From Marinifilum sp. N1E240 (GTDB taxonomy: Bacteria > Bacteroidota > Bacteroidia > Bacteroidales > Marinifilaceae), in assembly GCF_009295825.1 (NCBI RefSeq), contig NZ_WHKF01000007.1, positions 106,163-170,162 on the forward strand: 64,000 bases of DNA, in the 5' to 3' direction. The number at the start of each line of letters is the position of its first letter. Position 1 is the first letter of the stretch. Below the pieces are notes generated by a model that saw nothing but the letters and a program-made list of their open reading frames with translations, was not told the DNA's origin and ran no database searches. This document shows positions 18,270-27,582 of this stretch, piece after piece. The position numbers were made by a program, and so were the translations under genes.

Positions 18270-18390
18270 GAAATTTTATTGTGTTTTATGCTATAAATAG
18301 CTCATGTTCTTAAAATTTTTTGATAAAGTTTTCGATCTCTTAACGGAAGACAAGTAGGAGTGATGTTGCACGTATAAGGAAAATAAAAAG

Positions 18391-19095
18391 TTATTTTTCC
18401 TTCTTCCAACTTGTGTCTATTTTCTGTAGCTCCTCCAATATTCCTTTTTGATGATCGGCACCGTATATCACAATGATTTTATCATACTTAGAGGTTTGAA
18501 TGCGCTCGGCAACAATTTTATTACGATGATTTAAAATGATGTCCATTACATTTTTGTTGTCATTGAATGTAATCTCTTCATACAATGGAGCATTCAGATC
18601 CTCACTTGAAAGAACAATTTCACCATGCCTTTTTTCATATTCATGAATCAATTCTTGAGGTGTAATGTCAACGTTGAAATCCAAAGAATTAGCATGATTC
18701 ATAAACTGTTCGTTGTCTTGAAAAACAACGCCATCTACTTTTATTTTTTCTATCATATTTTGATATCCCTGTTTTGAAGGAATCATGCCAACCACTTTTT
18801 TCGTCTTTCGAAGAGTTAGTGTATCAGCAGTTTCATAATCTATCCACTCATAAAAAAGTACATAACCATCTTTTTTGTAATTCTCTATTTCTTTGGACAC
18901 ATTGTCGTAAAAACTCTGTTGTCCCAGGTGAATCATATTAATAAAGTGAACCGATTTGTCATTTGATCTGAAATCAACAGATTCTACTTTTGTGTTGGTT
19001 AATCGTTTATGAAATTGGATGGCATCTTTAAAGCTGCAAGAACTCACGATTAGAGCGATAGTAAAGCCTAATATAATTGGTATTAATTTTTTCAT
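18391..19095 (-). CDS. Lipoprotein, possibly TraB/Tiki-like
   Basis: 234 residues with a lipobox (IVSSC, Cys20). The features FINMIHLGQQSFYDNV near residue 50, an acidic FYEWID motif, and a late IVIYGADHQKGILEEL resemble the GxxH/E/GAxH pattern of TraB/GumN/Tiki-like and ChaN-like proteins. Those proteins are metal-dependent hydrolases or binders. The similarity is by eye and weak. It stands alone between two gaps and is leftward like its neighbours. Confidence 0.45.
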   Translation of the reverse strand: MKKLIPIILGFTIALIVSSCSFKDAIQFHKRLTNTKVESVDFRSNDKSVHFINMIHLGQQSFYDNVSKEIENYKKDGYVLFYEWIDYETADTLTLRKTKKVVGMIPSKQGYQNMIEKIKVDGVVFQDNEQFMNHANSLDFNVDITPQELIHEYEKRHGEIVLSSEDLNAPLYEEITFNDNKNVMDIILNHRNKIVAERIQTSKYDKIIVIYGADHQKGILEELQKIDTSWKKEK

Positions 19096-19173
19096 TGCTT
19101 CGATGTATTTAAAGCTAAATCTCTCATTAGTAAGAGATTCATGGGAAATTTCTAAAATTAAGGGAGAATAGAA

Positions 19174-19623
19174 TTAGCGAAATTGATTTTTCTTGCGAAA
19201 TATCATGTTTACTCGGTAAGTTCCAGTACCGCCTTCAATAGTGTTAAAAATATCATCAACATTATCTTTCTCGTGAAGCGAATTACTTACCTGACTGGAG
19301 TTGTAGGCATTTACAAACTCAAATCCAAGTTTCGACATGGAATTCAATAAATCAGTTTGATTTCTAACCTTAAGCTTATCGCCGTCTTGTAATAAGTTCT
19401 CCAATTTTTGTAATTGAGGTTTGTAAGTGGATTTCTTGTAATCGATCATGATACCAATACCGCCAAGCAGTTTGGTGTTTTGCGAGGTGATGATTACGTA
19501 CTCTGGAAATTCTTCGATAGAAACACTACTGGATTTTACGACAGAAAGTTTCTGGGCAGATCCTTCCACTGCCATGCATGCGATAAGTGCAATTACTGCT
19601 ACTAATAAAATAAGTTGTCTCAT
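19174..19623 (-). CDS. Secreted protein of unknown function
   Basis: 149 residues with a clear signal peptide (about 1-23, ending GSAQ). The mature part has no motif I recognise; a central helix LQKLENLLQDGDKLKVRNQTDLLNSMSKLGFEFVNAY and a basic C-terminus RVNMIFRKKN are visible. The start ATG at 19623 directly precedes the hydrophobic stretch. I cannot name a function. Confidence 0.6.
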   Translation of the reverse strand: MRQLILLVAVIALIACMAVEGSAQKLSVVKSSSVSIEEFPEYVIITSQNTKLLGGIGIMIDYKKSTYKPQLQKLENLLQDGDKLKVRNQTDLLNSMSKLGFEFVNAYNSSQVSNSLHEKDNVDDIFNTIEGGTGTYRVNMIFRKKNQFR

Positions 19624-19720
19624 TTTTTCTCCTTTTTAAGTTTGATATCTGCAAAGGAGATGAGAAATTTTTTGGATGTATTCCGAAATAGTGAAACTGC
19701 TCTTCGGATTTCTGAAAAGA

Positions 19721-20842
19721 CTACTGAATTCCTAAATTTGAATTTTTTAAAAACTGTAATGGTGTGATATTCAGTTCATTTTTAAAAGCACTGTAAAATG
19801 AACTATTGCTGTTAAAACCTGCTTCAAAACCAATTCCTTCCATGTTTAAATGTTCAGAATTTTTATTTTTCAGAAGATTTTTAGCTTCCTCAACGCGATA
19901 TCTATTTATAAATCGGTTGAAATTTTCGTTACAAATACTATTGATACTTCCTGAAACAAGACGTGGATGTTCTCCAATTTTATCTGCAATATGAACAATT
20001 GTCAATTCGCAATTTAAATACAGTTTTTCCTCTTCTAAAAGTTCTTTAATTTTACCTACGACCTGATTTTGTTTATCATTTTTATCATCAAAAGATAAAA
20101 TTTTAGAAGTGATTTTTTCTTTGATGACAACATTGTTTTCATCGCTTACAAGATTAATCGAATTTTGCTGAAGTAAGCCGTTGTATGCAATCCAGAATGT
20201 GATAAATAATCCAAATAATGATATTAGTAAATCAGCAATAAATCCATCTAGAAAGATTTCAACAAGGGCGGAAAGTACAAATAATAGTATGATTGATAGA
20301 ATGGCAATATTTAACCATTTCAACTCCCTGTTTTCTATTGAACTGTATTGGTTTTTAATCAATCTTGAATGTTTTCTAACCTTTCTAAAGATTAGAGCTA
20401 TTAGTATCAAGCCAAATAAAAGTCCAATCAATTCAAATAAAGCATAAGCAAGTGAATCTTCAATTGCTTTTTTCATTTGTAAGGGTAGAAGGTATTTACC
20501 AATATTTAAAATAAAATCTATAGCGCCAGGAATTAAAAGAAAGTAACTTGATTTTTGAGTTTTTTCGATAGATATTCTTTCAACATATAAATATAATAGA
20601 GTAGGCAGTAGCCATAAAAAATTGAAATTGAGAATGTTTAAGTAAGGATTTTTAATGTATGCATTAAAGAAATCGAATATCTCGGATAAGGCACTTAAAC
20701 CGGATACAACAAGAAAAATACCTAACAATTGTAATGAATTTTTCTTTCGTCTATTTATGATTAGAAGAAATAAGCCAACCGATATGGCTTGCCACATATC
20801 AATAGTATCGAGTAAAAGAAAAAATATCTTATCTAATTCCAT
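19721..20842 (-). CDS. Membrane-bound AraC-family regulator (7TM-HTH)
   Basis: 373 residues. The N-terminal ~230 residues hold about six or seven membrane helices; the C-terminal ~110 residues are an AraC-type double helix-turn-helix. The second HTH reads FNRFINRYRVEEAKNLLKN...IGFEAGFNSNSSFYSAFKNELNITPLQFL, the family signature. Such 7TM-AraC proteins are common in Bacteroidota and probably sense an extracellular or membrane signal. It is leftward and divergent from the GntR gene of the mannose module, but nothing ties the two functionally. Confidence 0.85.
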   Translation of the reverse strand: MELDKIFFLLLDTIDMWQAISVGLFLLIINRRKKNSLQLLGIFLVVSGLSALSEIFDFFNAYIKNPYLNILNFNFLWLLPTLLYLYVERISIEKTQKSSYFLLIPGAIDFILNIGKYLLPLQMKKAIEDSLAYALFELIGLLFGLILIALIFRKVRKHSRLIKNQYSSIENRELKWLNIAILSIILLFVLSALVEIFLDGFIADLLISLFGLFITFWIAYNGLLQQNSINLVSDENNVVIKEKITSKILSFDDKNDKQNQVVGKIKELLEEEKLYLNCELTIVHIADKIGEHPRLVSGSINSICNENFNRFINRYRVEEAKNLLKNKNSEHLNMEGIGFEAGFNSNSSFYSAFKNELNITPLQFLKNSNLGIQ

Positions 20843-20995
20843 GTTATATCCTTCAGTGATTAAGCTATAAAGTTAAAGTTTTCCTTAAGACTGTAGTATG
20901 TTACTAAATACGCAGGTTAAGATACGTGTGAGTTAATCTTTGGTTGTCATTAATTGTTAATTATGATGATCCTTACGTGATATTAAATATTATTA

Positions 20996-21050
20996 AGGCA
21001 AGATGTATAGATATATAAAAAATATTGCCTAATTTTACATGTTCAAACAT
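20996..21050 (+). promoter_or_regulatory. Promoter and operator region of GntR-led mannose operon
   Basis: A near -7 box TAATTTTA (21030-21037, 7 of 8 to TAnnTTTG at all fixed positions but the last) is followed by the palindrome ATGTTCAAACAT (21039-21050, 5-bp arms). The palindrome would cover the predicted start of transcription. AGGCAA/TTGCCT (20996-21001 and 21025-21030) forms a second, wider inverted repeat. Autoregulation by the GntR product is inferred. Confidence 0.5.
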
Positions 21051-21059
21051 ATGCACAAA

Positions 21060-21788
21060 ATGGAATTGAAGATAGATCACAATAGCCCTTTACCACTTCA
21101 CGCACAGGTGGAAACACTTGTAAGGAAAATGATTGAATTGCCTGAATATAAGAATGGTGGATTTCTACCAAAGGAAGTAGATTTAGCAAAACGATTGGGA
21201 ATTTCCCGAAATACACTTCGACAAGCTACTAACAAACTGGAATATGAAGGATTGTTGATACGCAAGAAAGGTATCGGTACTAAAGTTGCAGAAAAGGGAA
21301 TTACTACGAATTTGGACAACTGGCAAAGTTTCACTCAGGAAATGACAGAACAAGGAGTTGATTTCGTGAACTTTTTGATAGAAGCTAAGTGGGTAAGTGT
21401 GAATGAGAAAATAGCTAAGTTTTTTGGTATTAGCGAAGGTGAAAAAATACTTTGTTTATCTAGATTGAGAGGATTTACAGATGGTCCTTTTGTATTTTTT
21501 GAAAGTTATTTTCACCCAAGAATTGGTTTGACTGGAGAGGAAGATTTTACTAAACCACTTTATGGTATTCTGGAGAATAAATACAATGTAGTCCCATCTA
21601 TTTCTAAGGAAGAAATAAAAGCAAAACTAGCTTCCAAGATTACGGCTGATCGATTACAGATAAAGAAAGGCGATCCAATTTTGGTACGTGAAAGATATGT
21701 TTCAGATCCTGGAAACAGACCCTTGGAATACAACATAGGTTTTTACATCGCTGAAAAATTCACCTATTCTATAACCATTACAAGATAA
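21060..21788 (+). CDS. GntR-family (HutC-type) transcriptional regulator
   Basis: About 242 residues. The N-terminal winged helix (about 8-75) has PLPLHAQVETLVRKM, then FLPKEVDLAKRLGISRNTLRQATNKLEYEGLLIRKKGIGTKV, the GntR signature. The C-terminal UTRA-like sensor domain spans about 95-240, with FESYFHPRIGL and DPILVRERYV. It likely binds a sugar or sugar phosphate. The ATG at 21060 is chosen because the upstream ATG at 21039 sits in the predicted operator/transcription start. First gene of the mannose module. Confidence 0.9.
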   Translation: MELKIDHNSPLPLHAQVETLVRKMIELPEYKNGGFLPKEVDLAKRLGISRNTLRQATNKLEYEGLLIRKKGIGTKVAEKGITTNLDNWQSFTQEMTEQGVDFVNFLIEAKWVSVNEKIAKFFGISEGEKILCLSRLRGFTDGPFVFFESYFHPRIGLTGEEDFTKPLYGILENKYNVVPSISKEEIKAKLASKITADRLQIKKGDPILVRERYVSDPGNRPLEYNIGFYIAEKFTYSITITR

Positions 21789-21795
21789 ATCGAAC

Positions 21796-22731
21796 ATGAA
21801 AAATCAGATTTCCATTGGAATCGATGTTGGCGGAAGTCATATTAGTTGTGCAGCTTATGATTTGGAAAAAAATCAGCTTATTCCTAAAAGTATTTCTCAT
21901 ATTTCATTGAACAATCAAGGAACTAGAGACGAAATTATAAATGCTTTTACATTATTAATTCAAACGTGTTTTGCTAAAGTTGAATTTGACCAATTAAGGG
22001 GAATAGGTATTGCCATGCCTGGTCCATTCGATTATGTGAATGGAGTAGGACTATTTACTGGAGAGAATGCTAAATTCCAGAAATTAAATGAGGTAAATCT
22101 GAGATCTGCGATCCAAAATAGTTTGGAAATTAATGATCTACCTATTCGATTTATAAATGACGCTACTGCATTTGCTATAGGTGAATATTTCTTAGGGAAA
22201 CTCACTGCCAGTAAGCAAACATTAGCAATTACTTTAGGAACTGGTTTAGGCTCTGCTTTTTTATCAGATGGAATTCCGGTAATAGTTGAAGATTCAGTGC
22301 CTGAAAACGGATGTATTTGGCACCTACCGTTTGAAGATGGTATTGCTGATGATTATTTTTCTACCAGAGGCTTGCTAAACCGATATTTTGAACAAAGCGG
22401 GAAGAAGTTGAATGGTGTAAAGGAGATGGCAGAATTGGCTAAGGAGCATTCTGATGCAAGAGAATTGTTTGAAGATTTTGGTAAAAAATTGGCAATGTTC
22501 CTTGCTCCATGGATCAAAAGTTTTCAGGTGGAGGCGATTGTTTTTGGAGGTAACATTTCAAAGGCATCTAATTTATTTAACCAAGCAATGATTGAACAGT
22601 TACAAAAGGATGGTTTAACAGTTAATATTCACTATTCTGAATTGCAAGAATCAGCTGCATTTGTAGGAGGAGCACAATTAATAAATGAAGATTTTTGGAA
22701 TCAAGTGAAACATCAACTAAAATATATGTAG
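21796..22731 (+). CDS. ROK-family sugar kinase
   Basis: 311 residues. The N-terminal phosphate motif GIDVGGSHIS and catalytic Asp in FINDATAFAIGEY are intact, with ITLGTGLGSAF downstream, as in ROK glucokinases/mannokinases. The usual ROK zinc motif (CxCGxxGCxE) is absent. No DNA-binding domain is fused, so it is an enzyme, not a repressor. Beside a mannose-6-phosphate isomerase and two mannosidases, mannose is the likely substrate (inference). It starts seven bases after the GntR stop. Confidence 0.85.
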   Translation: MKNQISIGIDVGGSHISCAAYDLEKNQLIPKSISHISLNNQGTRDEIINAFTLLIQTCFAKVEFDQLRGIGIAMPGPFDYVNGVGLFTGENAKFQKLNEVNLRSAIQNSLEINDLPIRFINDATAFAIGEYFLGKLTASKQTLAITLGTGLGSAFLSDGIPVIVEDSVPENGCIWHLPFEDGIADDYFSTRGLLNRYFEQSGKKLNGVKEMAELAKEHSDARELFEDFGKKLAMFLAPWIKSFQVEAIVFGGNISKASNLFNQAMIEQLQKDGLTVNIHYSELQESAAFVGGAQLINEDFWNQVKHQLKYM

Positions 22732-22736
22732 TTCTT

Positions 22737-23906
22737 ATGAAAGCATCAAAAACTAAATTTATTCTTCCTGTATTACTATCTTTTTTTGTGGTCAGTTTTG
22801 TTGATTTGGTAGGGACGGGAGTGGATGAATTAAAGCAAAACTCAAATACGCCAGAATACTTGTTACAATTAATTCCTTTCGTGGCATTTATTTGGTTTTT
22901 TTTATTGTCTGTTCCATCTGGAATCTGGCAGGCAAAAATTGGAAAAAAAAGAGTCTTAAATGTGGCTATTCTTTTAACAGCAATTGGTTTATTTGTGCCT
23001 ATTTTAGGAAATAATCTACCAGTTATTCTAGTAGCATTTTCTTTGTTAGGGATTGGAAATACGATTATGCAAGTTGCTGCAAATCCATTATTGATAGATG
23101 TAGTACCCGATGATAGAGCATCTAGCTACTTAAGTTTCTCCCAGTTCATGAAATCACTTGGCTCGATGATTGGACCTTTTGTTGCGGCAGTTGTTGGTCC
23201 ATTTTTGGCACATCTATTTGGTTACGAGGGAGCAGGAACATGGCGATTTGGTTTGTACCTTTTTGGTATAATTTCTTTGTTATCATTCTTTTGGCTAACT
23301 ATTACTAAAATAGAAGAGAAATCAGAAAATCAGGAAAAAGTATCCATTTTATCATGTTTTAAATTATTATCGATTCGATACATAGCCTTAATGGTGTTGG
23401 GAATTTTTGCGGTAGTAGGTATTGATGTAGCTTTAAATTCGAATATAGGTACATTTTTACATTTAAAACTTGGGATAGGAGAAGAGGCGGCAAAGTATGG
23501 AAAGTCAGTTTACTTTTTTGCGAAAATGATTGGAACATTTGCAGGAGCAATTATTTTAATGAAGTGGGATCCTAAAAAGATTCTTGGCATCTCTAGTATT
23601 TTGGCAATTGTTGCTGTGATTGCATTAAGTATTACTTCCAATGAAATTGCAGCATGGATTTTCGTTGGACTAATTAGTTTAGGAGTTTCTAATATTTTTC
23701 CTCTGATTTATTCGCTGGCTGTTGGGAATTATCCGAATCGTTCTAACGAAATTTCCGGATTAATGATGATGGCTATATCTGGTGGTGCATTCTTTCCATT
23801 TTTAGTTAGATTGTCAATGGAATTTAACCTTAATGGAGGTCTTTGGCTAATCTTAGCATTATTAATTTACATACTCTTTTTAGTGAGAATATCACCTGGA
23901 AAATAG
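22737..23906 (+). CDS. MFS sugar transporter, FHS/FucP-like
   Basis: 389 residues with about twelve membrane helices. The pattern LPVLLSFFVVSFVDLVGTGVDELKQ, SGIWQAKIGKKRVLNVAILL after helix 2, and IGNTIMQVAANPLLIDVV resembles the FHS family of sugar:H+ symporters (FucP, glucose/galactose and mannose permeases). The start ATG at 22737 lies five bases after the ROK stop. It probably imports the monosaccharide freed by the GH92 enzymes. Confidence 0.85.
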   Translation: MKASKTKFILPVLLSFFVVSFVDLVGTGVDELKQNSNTPEYLLQLIPFVAFIWFFLLSVPSGIWQAKIGKKRVLNVAILLTAIGLFVPILGNNLPVILVAFSLLGIGNTIMQVAANPLLIDVVPDDRASSYLSFSQFMKSLGSMIGPFVAAVVGPFLAHLFGYEGAGTWRFGLYLFGIISLLSFFWLTITKIEEKSENQEKVSILSCFKLLSIRYIALMVLGIFAVVGIDVALNSNIGTFLHLKLGIGEEAAKYGKSVYFFAKMIGTFAGAIILMKWDPKKILGISSILAIVAVIALSITSNEIAAWIFVGLISLGVSNIFPLIYSLAVGNYPNRSNEISGLMMMAISGGAFFPFLVRLSMEFNLNGGLWLILALLIYILFLVRISPGK

Positions 23907-23932
23907 TTGAGTTTAATTTAAAGTTGATACAA

Positions 23933-26293
23933 ATGCAAAAAATCATATGTTCAAACATTAGAACAATAAATCAATTTATTTTTATCTTATTGATTCTATC
24001 TTTCAGTGCATGCTCTTCAAAAGAGGATTTGGTAAAATATGTAGATCCAAATATTGGAACCGCTCATAGCAGATGGTTCTTTTATACACCAGCAGCTCTT
24101 CCATTCGGAATGGCAAAAGCTGCACCAAGCACAAATGGTCATTATGGAAATAAATCGGGATGGGAAGCAGTTGGTTATGATGATCGTCACGAATCTATTG
24201 AAGGGTTTGCAAATGTTCATGAATTTCAGTTAGGCGGAATTGTTTTAATGCCAACTTCTGGAAAGTTGATTACAACACCAGGAAAGTTAGAGACTCCAGA
24301 TGCAGGTTATCGTTCCAGATTTAAAAAGGAAACTGAATATGCTGAACCAGGATATTACAAGGTTGATTTGACCGATTACGATATAACTGCAGAGTTAACG
24401 GCTACCAAACGAGTTGCAATGCATCAATACACTTATCCGGCTAACCAACAGGCAAATTTGTTATTTGATATTGGAAATCAGCAAGGAGAAAGCGGTAAGG
24501 TTGTAAATTCAGCAGTAAAAAGAATTGATGATTTTACTGTGGAAGGTTGGGTAGAAACTGTACCGGAATATGTGAAAAAATATCAAAAAGGCTCAACAGT
24601 ATCGATGTACTTTGTTGCTAAGCTGAACAAGGCAATTGAAAATTATGGAGCGTTTCGAGGCGATTCAATTTTTAATAATCAATCAGAAATAAGTGGAAAA
24701 GGAGCAGGTTTGTACTTGTCATTCTTACCATCGAAAAAGGAAGTGGTAGAGGTTCAAGTGGCTCTTTCGTATACTTCAGTACAGAATGCGTACGAAAACC
24801 TGAAAGCTGAAGGGAAGTCATTTGCATTAGTAAAAAAAGAGGCAAATCAAATTTGGAATACTGAATTGAATAAGGTTTTGGTTAAAGGAGAATCTGAAAT
24901 AGATAAAACGAAATTTTATACGGCTCTTTATCACGCGTTACTTGGAAGAGGTTTGGCTAACGATGTGAATGGAGCCTATCCTAAAAATGATGGCACCATT
25001 GGTCAGCTTCCATTAAACGCAGATGGAACCCCACAATTCAATTTTTACAACACGGATGCAGTTTGGGGAGCATTTTGGAATCTCACTCAGCTTTGGACTT
25101 TGGCTTGGCCCGAATACTATAACGATTTTGTGCAGACTCATTTGCAAGTTTATAAAGATACAGGTTGGTTTAGTGATGGTTTGGCGAATAGCCGATATGT
25201 TTCTGGTGTTGGTACCAATTACGTAGGATTAATTATAGCATCAGCTTATAACTGCGGTATTAGAAATTATGATATCGATTTAGCCTTTGAGGCGGCATTA
25301 GGTAATGAATTGGCATGGGAAAACCGTCCTTTAGGTGCTGGAAAAATGGATGTGAAAAGTTTTGTTACGACAGGATTTATTCCGCATAAAGAAGAATGGG
25401 GAGATATACCGGAAGCAAGTGCTTTTTCAGCTTCTCACGTTTTGGAATATTCATTTTCGGCAAATGCTGTGGCTCAATTTGCTAAAAAATTGAATATGAC
25501 AAAGGAAGCGAATCAATTAGCAAAACTTTCTAACAGTTGGGAAAATATTTTTGATCCTTCTATCGGATTTATTTGTCCGAAATATGAAAATGGAGAATTC
25601 ATCTCAAATTTTGATCCTATGGAGCCATGGAGAGGTTTTCAGGAAGGAAACTCGTGGCAATATAGTTTCTATGTGCCTCATAATGTCGAGAAATTAGTTG
25701 GAAAAATTGGACAGGAAAATTTCAATAAAAGATTGGATTCCATATTTATTGAATCGCGAAAGAATGCTTTTGGTGGAGGAAAAGAGATTAATGCATTTGC
25801 AGGTGTAAAAACCATTTACAATCATGGCAATCAGCCTAGCTTACATATTCCCTGGTTGTACAATTTCTCAGGGGAACCAGAAAAAACTCAATTCTGGACA
25901 AGAACTATTTGTAATGAGTTTTATGGATCAGATCCAATTCATGGATATGGTTACGGACAAGATGAGGACCAGGGACAATTGGGAGCCTGGTACGTAATGG
26001 CATCTATTGGTTTGTTTGATGTAGCTGGTTTAACCGCAGAAAATCCAAGCATGCAAATAGGAAGTCCTGCCTTCGATGAAATTAAAATCAAACTAAATCC
26101 TGATTACTATTTGGGTAAAGAAATTCTAATCAACGTGAATGATAATTCTCCGGAAAACCTGTTGATCAGGTCAGCAAAACTAAACGGTGAAAAGTTGGAT
26201 AAACTTGAAGTTTCTTTTCAGGATTTAGTAGATGGAGCAAGAATAGAGATTGAAAAAAAATCAATGAAAAATTTATATAAAAATGAGAAATAG
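23933..26293 (+). CDS. GH92 alpha-mannosidase, lipoprotein
   Basis: 786 residues with a lipobox LSFSAC (Cys27), so probably anchored outside the inner membrane. The GH92 fold begins at VKYVDPNIGTAHSRWFF. The proposed acid Glu lies in FQEGNSWQYSFYVPHN, and the acidic motif GQDEDQGQLGAWYVMASIG occurs near the C-terminus. GH92 enzymes are Ca2+-dependent exo-alpha-mannosidases acting on high-mannose glycans or mannan. The ATG at 23933 gives a good signal peptide; an upstream start would run back into the transporter gene. It overlaps the next gene by 11 bases. Confidence 0.93.
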   Translation: MQKIICSNIRTINQFIFILLILSFSACSSKEDLVKYVDPNIGTAHSRWFFYTPAALPFGMAKAAPSTNGHYGNKSGWEAVGYDDRHESIEGFANVHEFQLGGIVLMPTSGKLITTPGKLETPDAGYRSRFKKETEYAEPGYYKVDLTDYDITAELTATKRVAMHQYTYPANQQANLLFDIGNQQGESGKVVNSAVKRIDDFTVEGWVETVPEYVKKYQKGSTVSMYFVAKLNKAIENYGAFRGDSIFNNQSEISGKGAGLYLSFLPSKKEVVEVQVALSYTSVQNAYENLKAEGKSFALVKKEANQIWNTELNKVLVKGESEIDKTKFYTALYHALLGRGLANDVNGAYPKNDGTIGQLPLNADGTPQFNFYNTDAVWGAFWNLTQLWTLAWPEYYNDFVQTHLQVYKDTGWFSDGLANSRYVSGVGTNYVGLIIASAYNCGIRNYDIDLAFEAALGNELAWENRPLGAGKMDVKSFVTTGFIPHKEEWGDIPEASAFSASHVLEYSFSANAVAQFAKKLNMTKEANQLAKLSNSWENIFDPSIGFICPKYENGEFISNFDPMEPWRGFQEGNSWQYSFYVPHNVEKLVGKIGQENFNKRLDSIFIESRKNAFGGGKEINAFAGVKTIYNHGNQPSLHIPWLYNFSGEPEKTQFWTRTICNEFYGSDPIHGYGYGQDEDQGQLGAWYVMASIGLFDVAGLTAENPSMQIGSPAFDEIKIKLNPDYYLGKEILINVNDNSPENLLIRSAKLNGEKLDKLEVSFQDLVDGARIEIEKKSMKNLYKNEK
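23947..23958 (+). promoter_or_regulatory. Second ATGTTCAAACAT palindrome
   Basis: Identical to the 12-bp palindrome at the GntR promoter. Here it sits just inside the GH92 gene, from its fifth codon. It is a candidate second operator for the GntR product. Confidence 0.4.
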
Positions 26294-27575
26294 TTTAATC
26301 ATTCTAGCAATGTCGATACTACTGTTTGGATGCAAACCACATTCAAAAATCAGTGATGAATTGAAAACATCGATTCAGACAAATGAGAGTTTTGATTTTG
26401 TGAAAAAGAAAGCATTGGAAATTGTGAAAACAGGTTTTAATGCTGGCGATGGATATGGTGAAGTTTGGATTCGCGATTACAATACATTTATTGAACTTTC
26501 GGCTGAAGTGTACCCAACAAAATCACTTAAAGAAAATTTGAGAGTGTTTTTTCGCCTGCAGGGAGAGGATGGAAATATTATTGATGGATTTATTCCAAAG
26601 GAAAAAGCTGTTGATGTTGAGGGGGGATATACCTACATCTATAACGATTTGGAATCAACTTATTGCGGGCATAAAAATACGGTAGAAACTGATCATGAAA
26701 CATCATTAGTACAGGCTGTTTACAAGTATGTTTTGAAAACGGGAGATAAAGAATTTCTGAATGAAAAAATTGGAGATAAAACCGTTGCTGATCGCATGGA
26801 ATGGGCAATGGAATTTCTATTAAATCACCGTTGGGATAAGAAACATGGAATGATTTGGGGAGCAACAACTTCCGATTGGGGCGACGTGCAACATTGCCAT
26901 CCTTGGGGTGTTTATATTACCGAGAATACGAAGTATTGCCTTGATATTTACGACAATGCAATGTTTTTAATTGCCATTGATAATTTAATGGAATTGGACC
27001 CATCAAAGAAAGAAAAATGGCAGTTGATTCGAAACGATCTTGCAAAAAACACAATGAAATACCTTTGGGATAATGAAAATCAGAAATTTATTCCTCATGT
27101 TTATTTAGATGGATCTCCATTTCCTGAGTCCTTTAACGAAAATGAAATTTTCTATCATGGAGGAACAGCTGTAGCTATTGAAGCCGGCTTGTTGAATAAA
27201 GATCAGGTGAAAATTTCTTTGGATAAGATGATTGCCAATGTAAAAGCTTCAGGAGCTGGATCAATAGGATTAACGATGTATCCTCCATATCCTGAAGGTT
27301 CTTTTGAAAATAAAGGAATGTATCCTTACGGATATCAAAATGGTGGTGACTGGACCTGGTTTGGAGCCAGAATGATTCAGCAATTGGTAAAATTTGGTTT
27401 TGTAAAGGAAGCCTACGAACAATTACAACCAATGACCAATAGAGTTGTTGTTAATGATGGTTTTTACGAGTGGTATACGGTAAAAAATGAACCAACAGGT
27501 TCGGGCACTTTCAGAGGATCGGCAGGTGTGTTGTATAAGGCAATTGTAATGTTAGAAGATGCAGTTGAAAAATAA
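26283..27575 (+). CDS. Lipoprotein six-hairpin glycosidase-like protein
   Basis: 430 residues, lipobox LLFGC (Cys17). The sequence has the look of an (alpha/alpha)6 glycosidase: [14 protein letters not shown] near residue 60, [16 protein letters not shown] near 137, [17 protein letters not shown] near 197, [13 protein letters not shown], and [15 protein letters not shown] near the C-terminus. This pattern is closest to amylo-alpha-1,6-glucosidase/GH63-like six-hairpin enzymes, but I cannot assign a GH family. Located between two GH92 genes, it probably trims a glycan substrate. The start overlaps the preceding gene. Confidence 0.6.
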   Translation: MRNSLIILAMSILLFGCKPHSKISDELKTSIQTNESFDFVKKKALEIVKTGFNAGDGYGEVWIRDYNTFIELSAEVYPTKSLKENLRVFFRLQGEDGNIIDGFIPKEKAVDVEGGYTYIYNDLESTYCGHKNTVETDHETSLVQAVYKYVLKTGDKEFLNEKIGDKTVADRMEWAMEFLLNHRWDKKHGMIWGATTSDWGDVQHCHPWGVYITENTKYCLDIYDNAMFLIAIDNLMELDPSKKEKWQLIRNDLAKNTMKYLWDNENQKFIPHVYLDGSPFPESFNENEIFYHGGTAVAIEAGLLNKDQVKISLDKMIANVKASGAGSIGLTMYPPYPEGSFENKGMYPYGYQNGGDWTWFGARMIQQLVKFGFVKEAYEQLQPMTNRVVVNDGFYEWYTVKNEPTGSGTFRGSAGVLYKAIVMLEDAVEK

Positions 27576-27582
27576 TAGGGCG

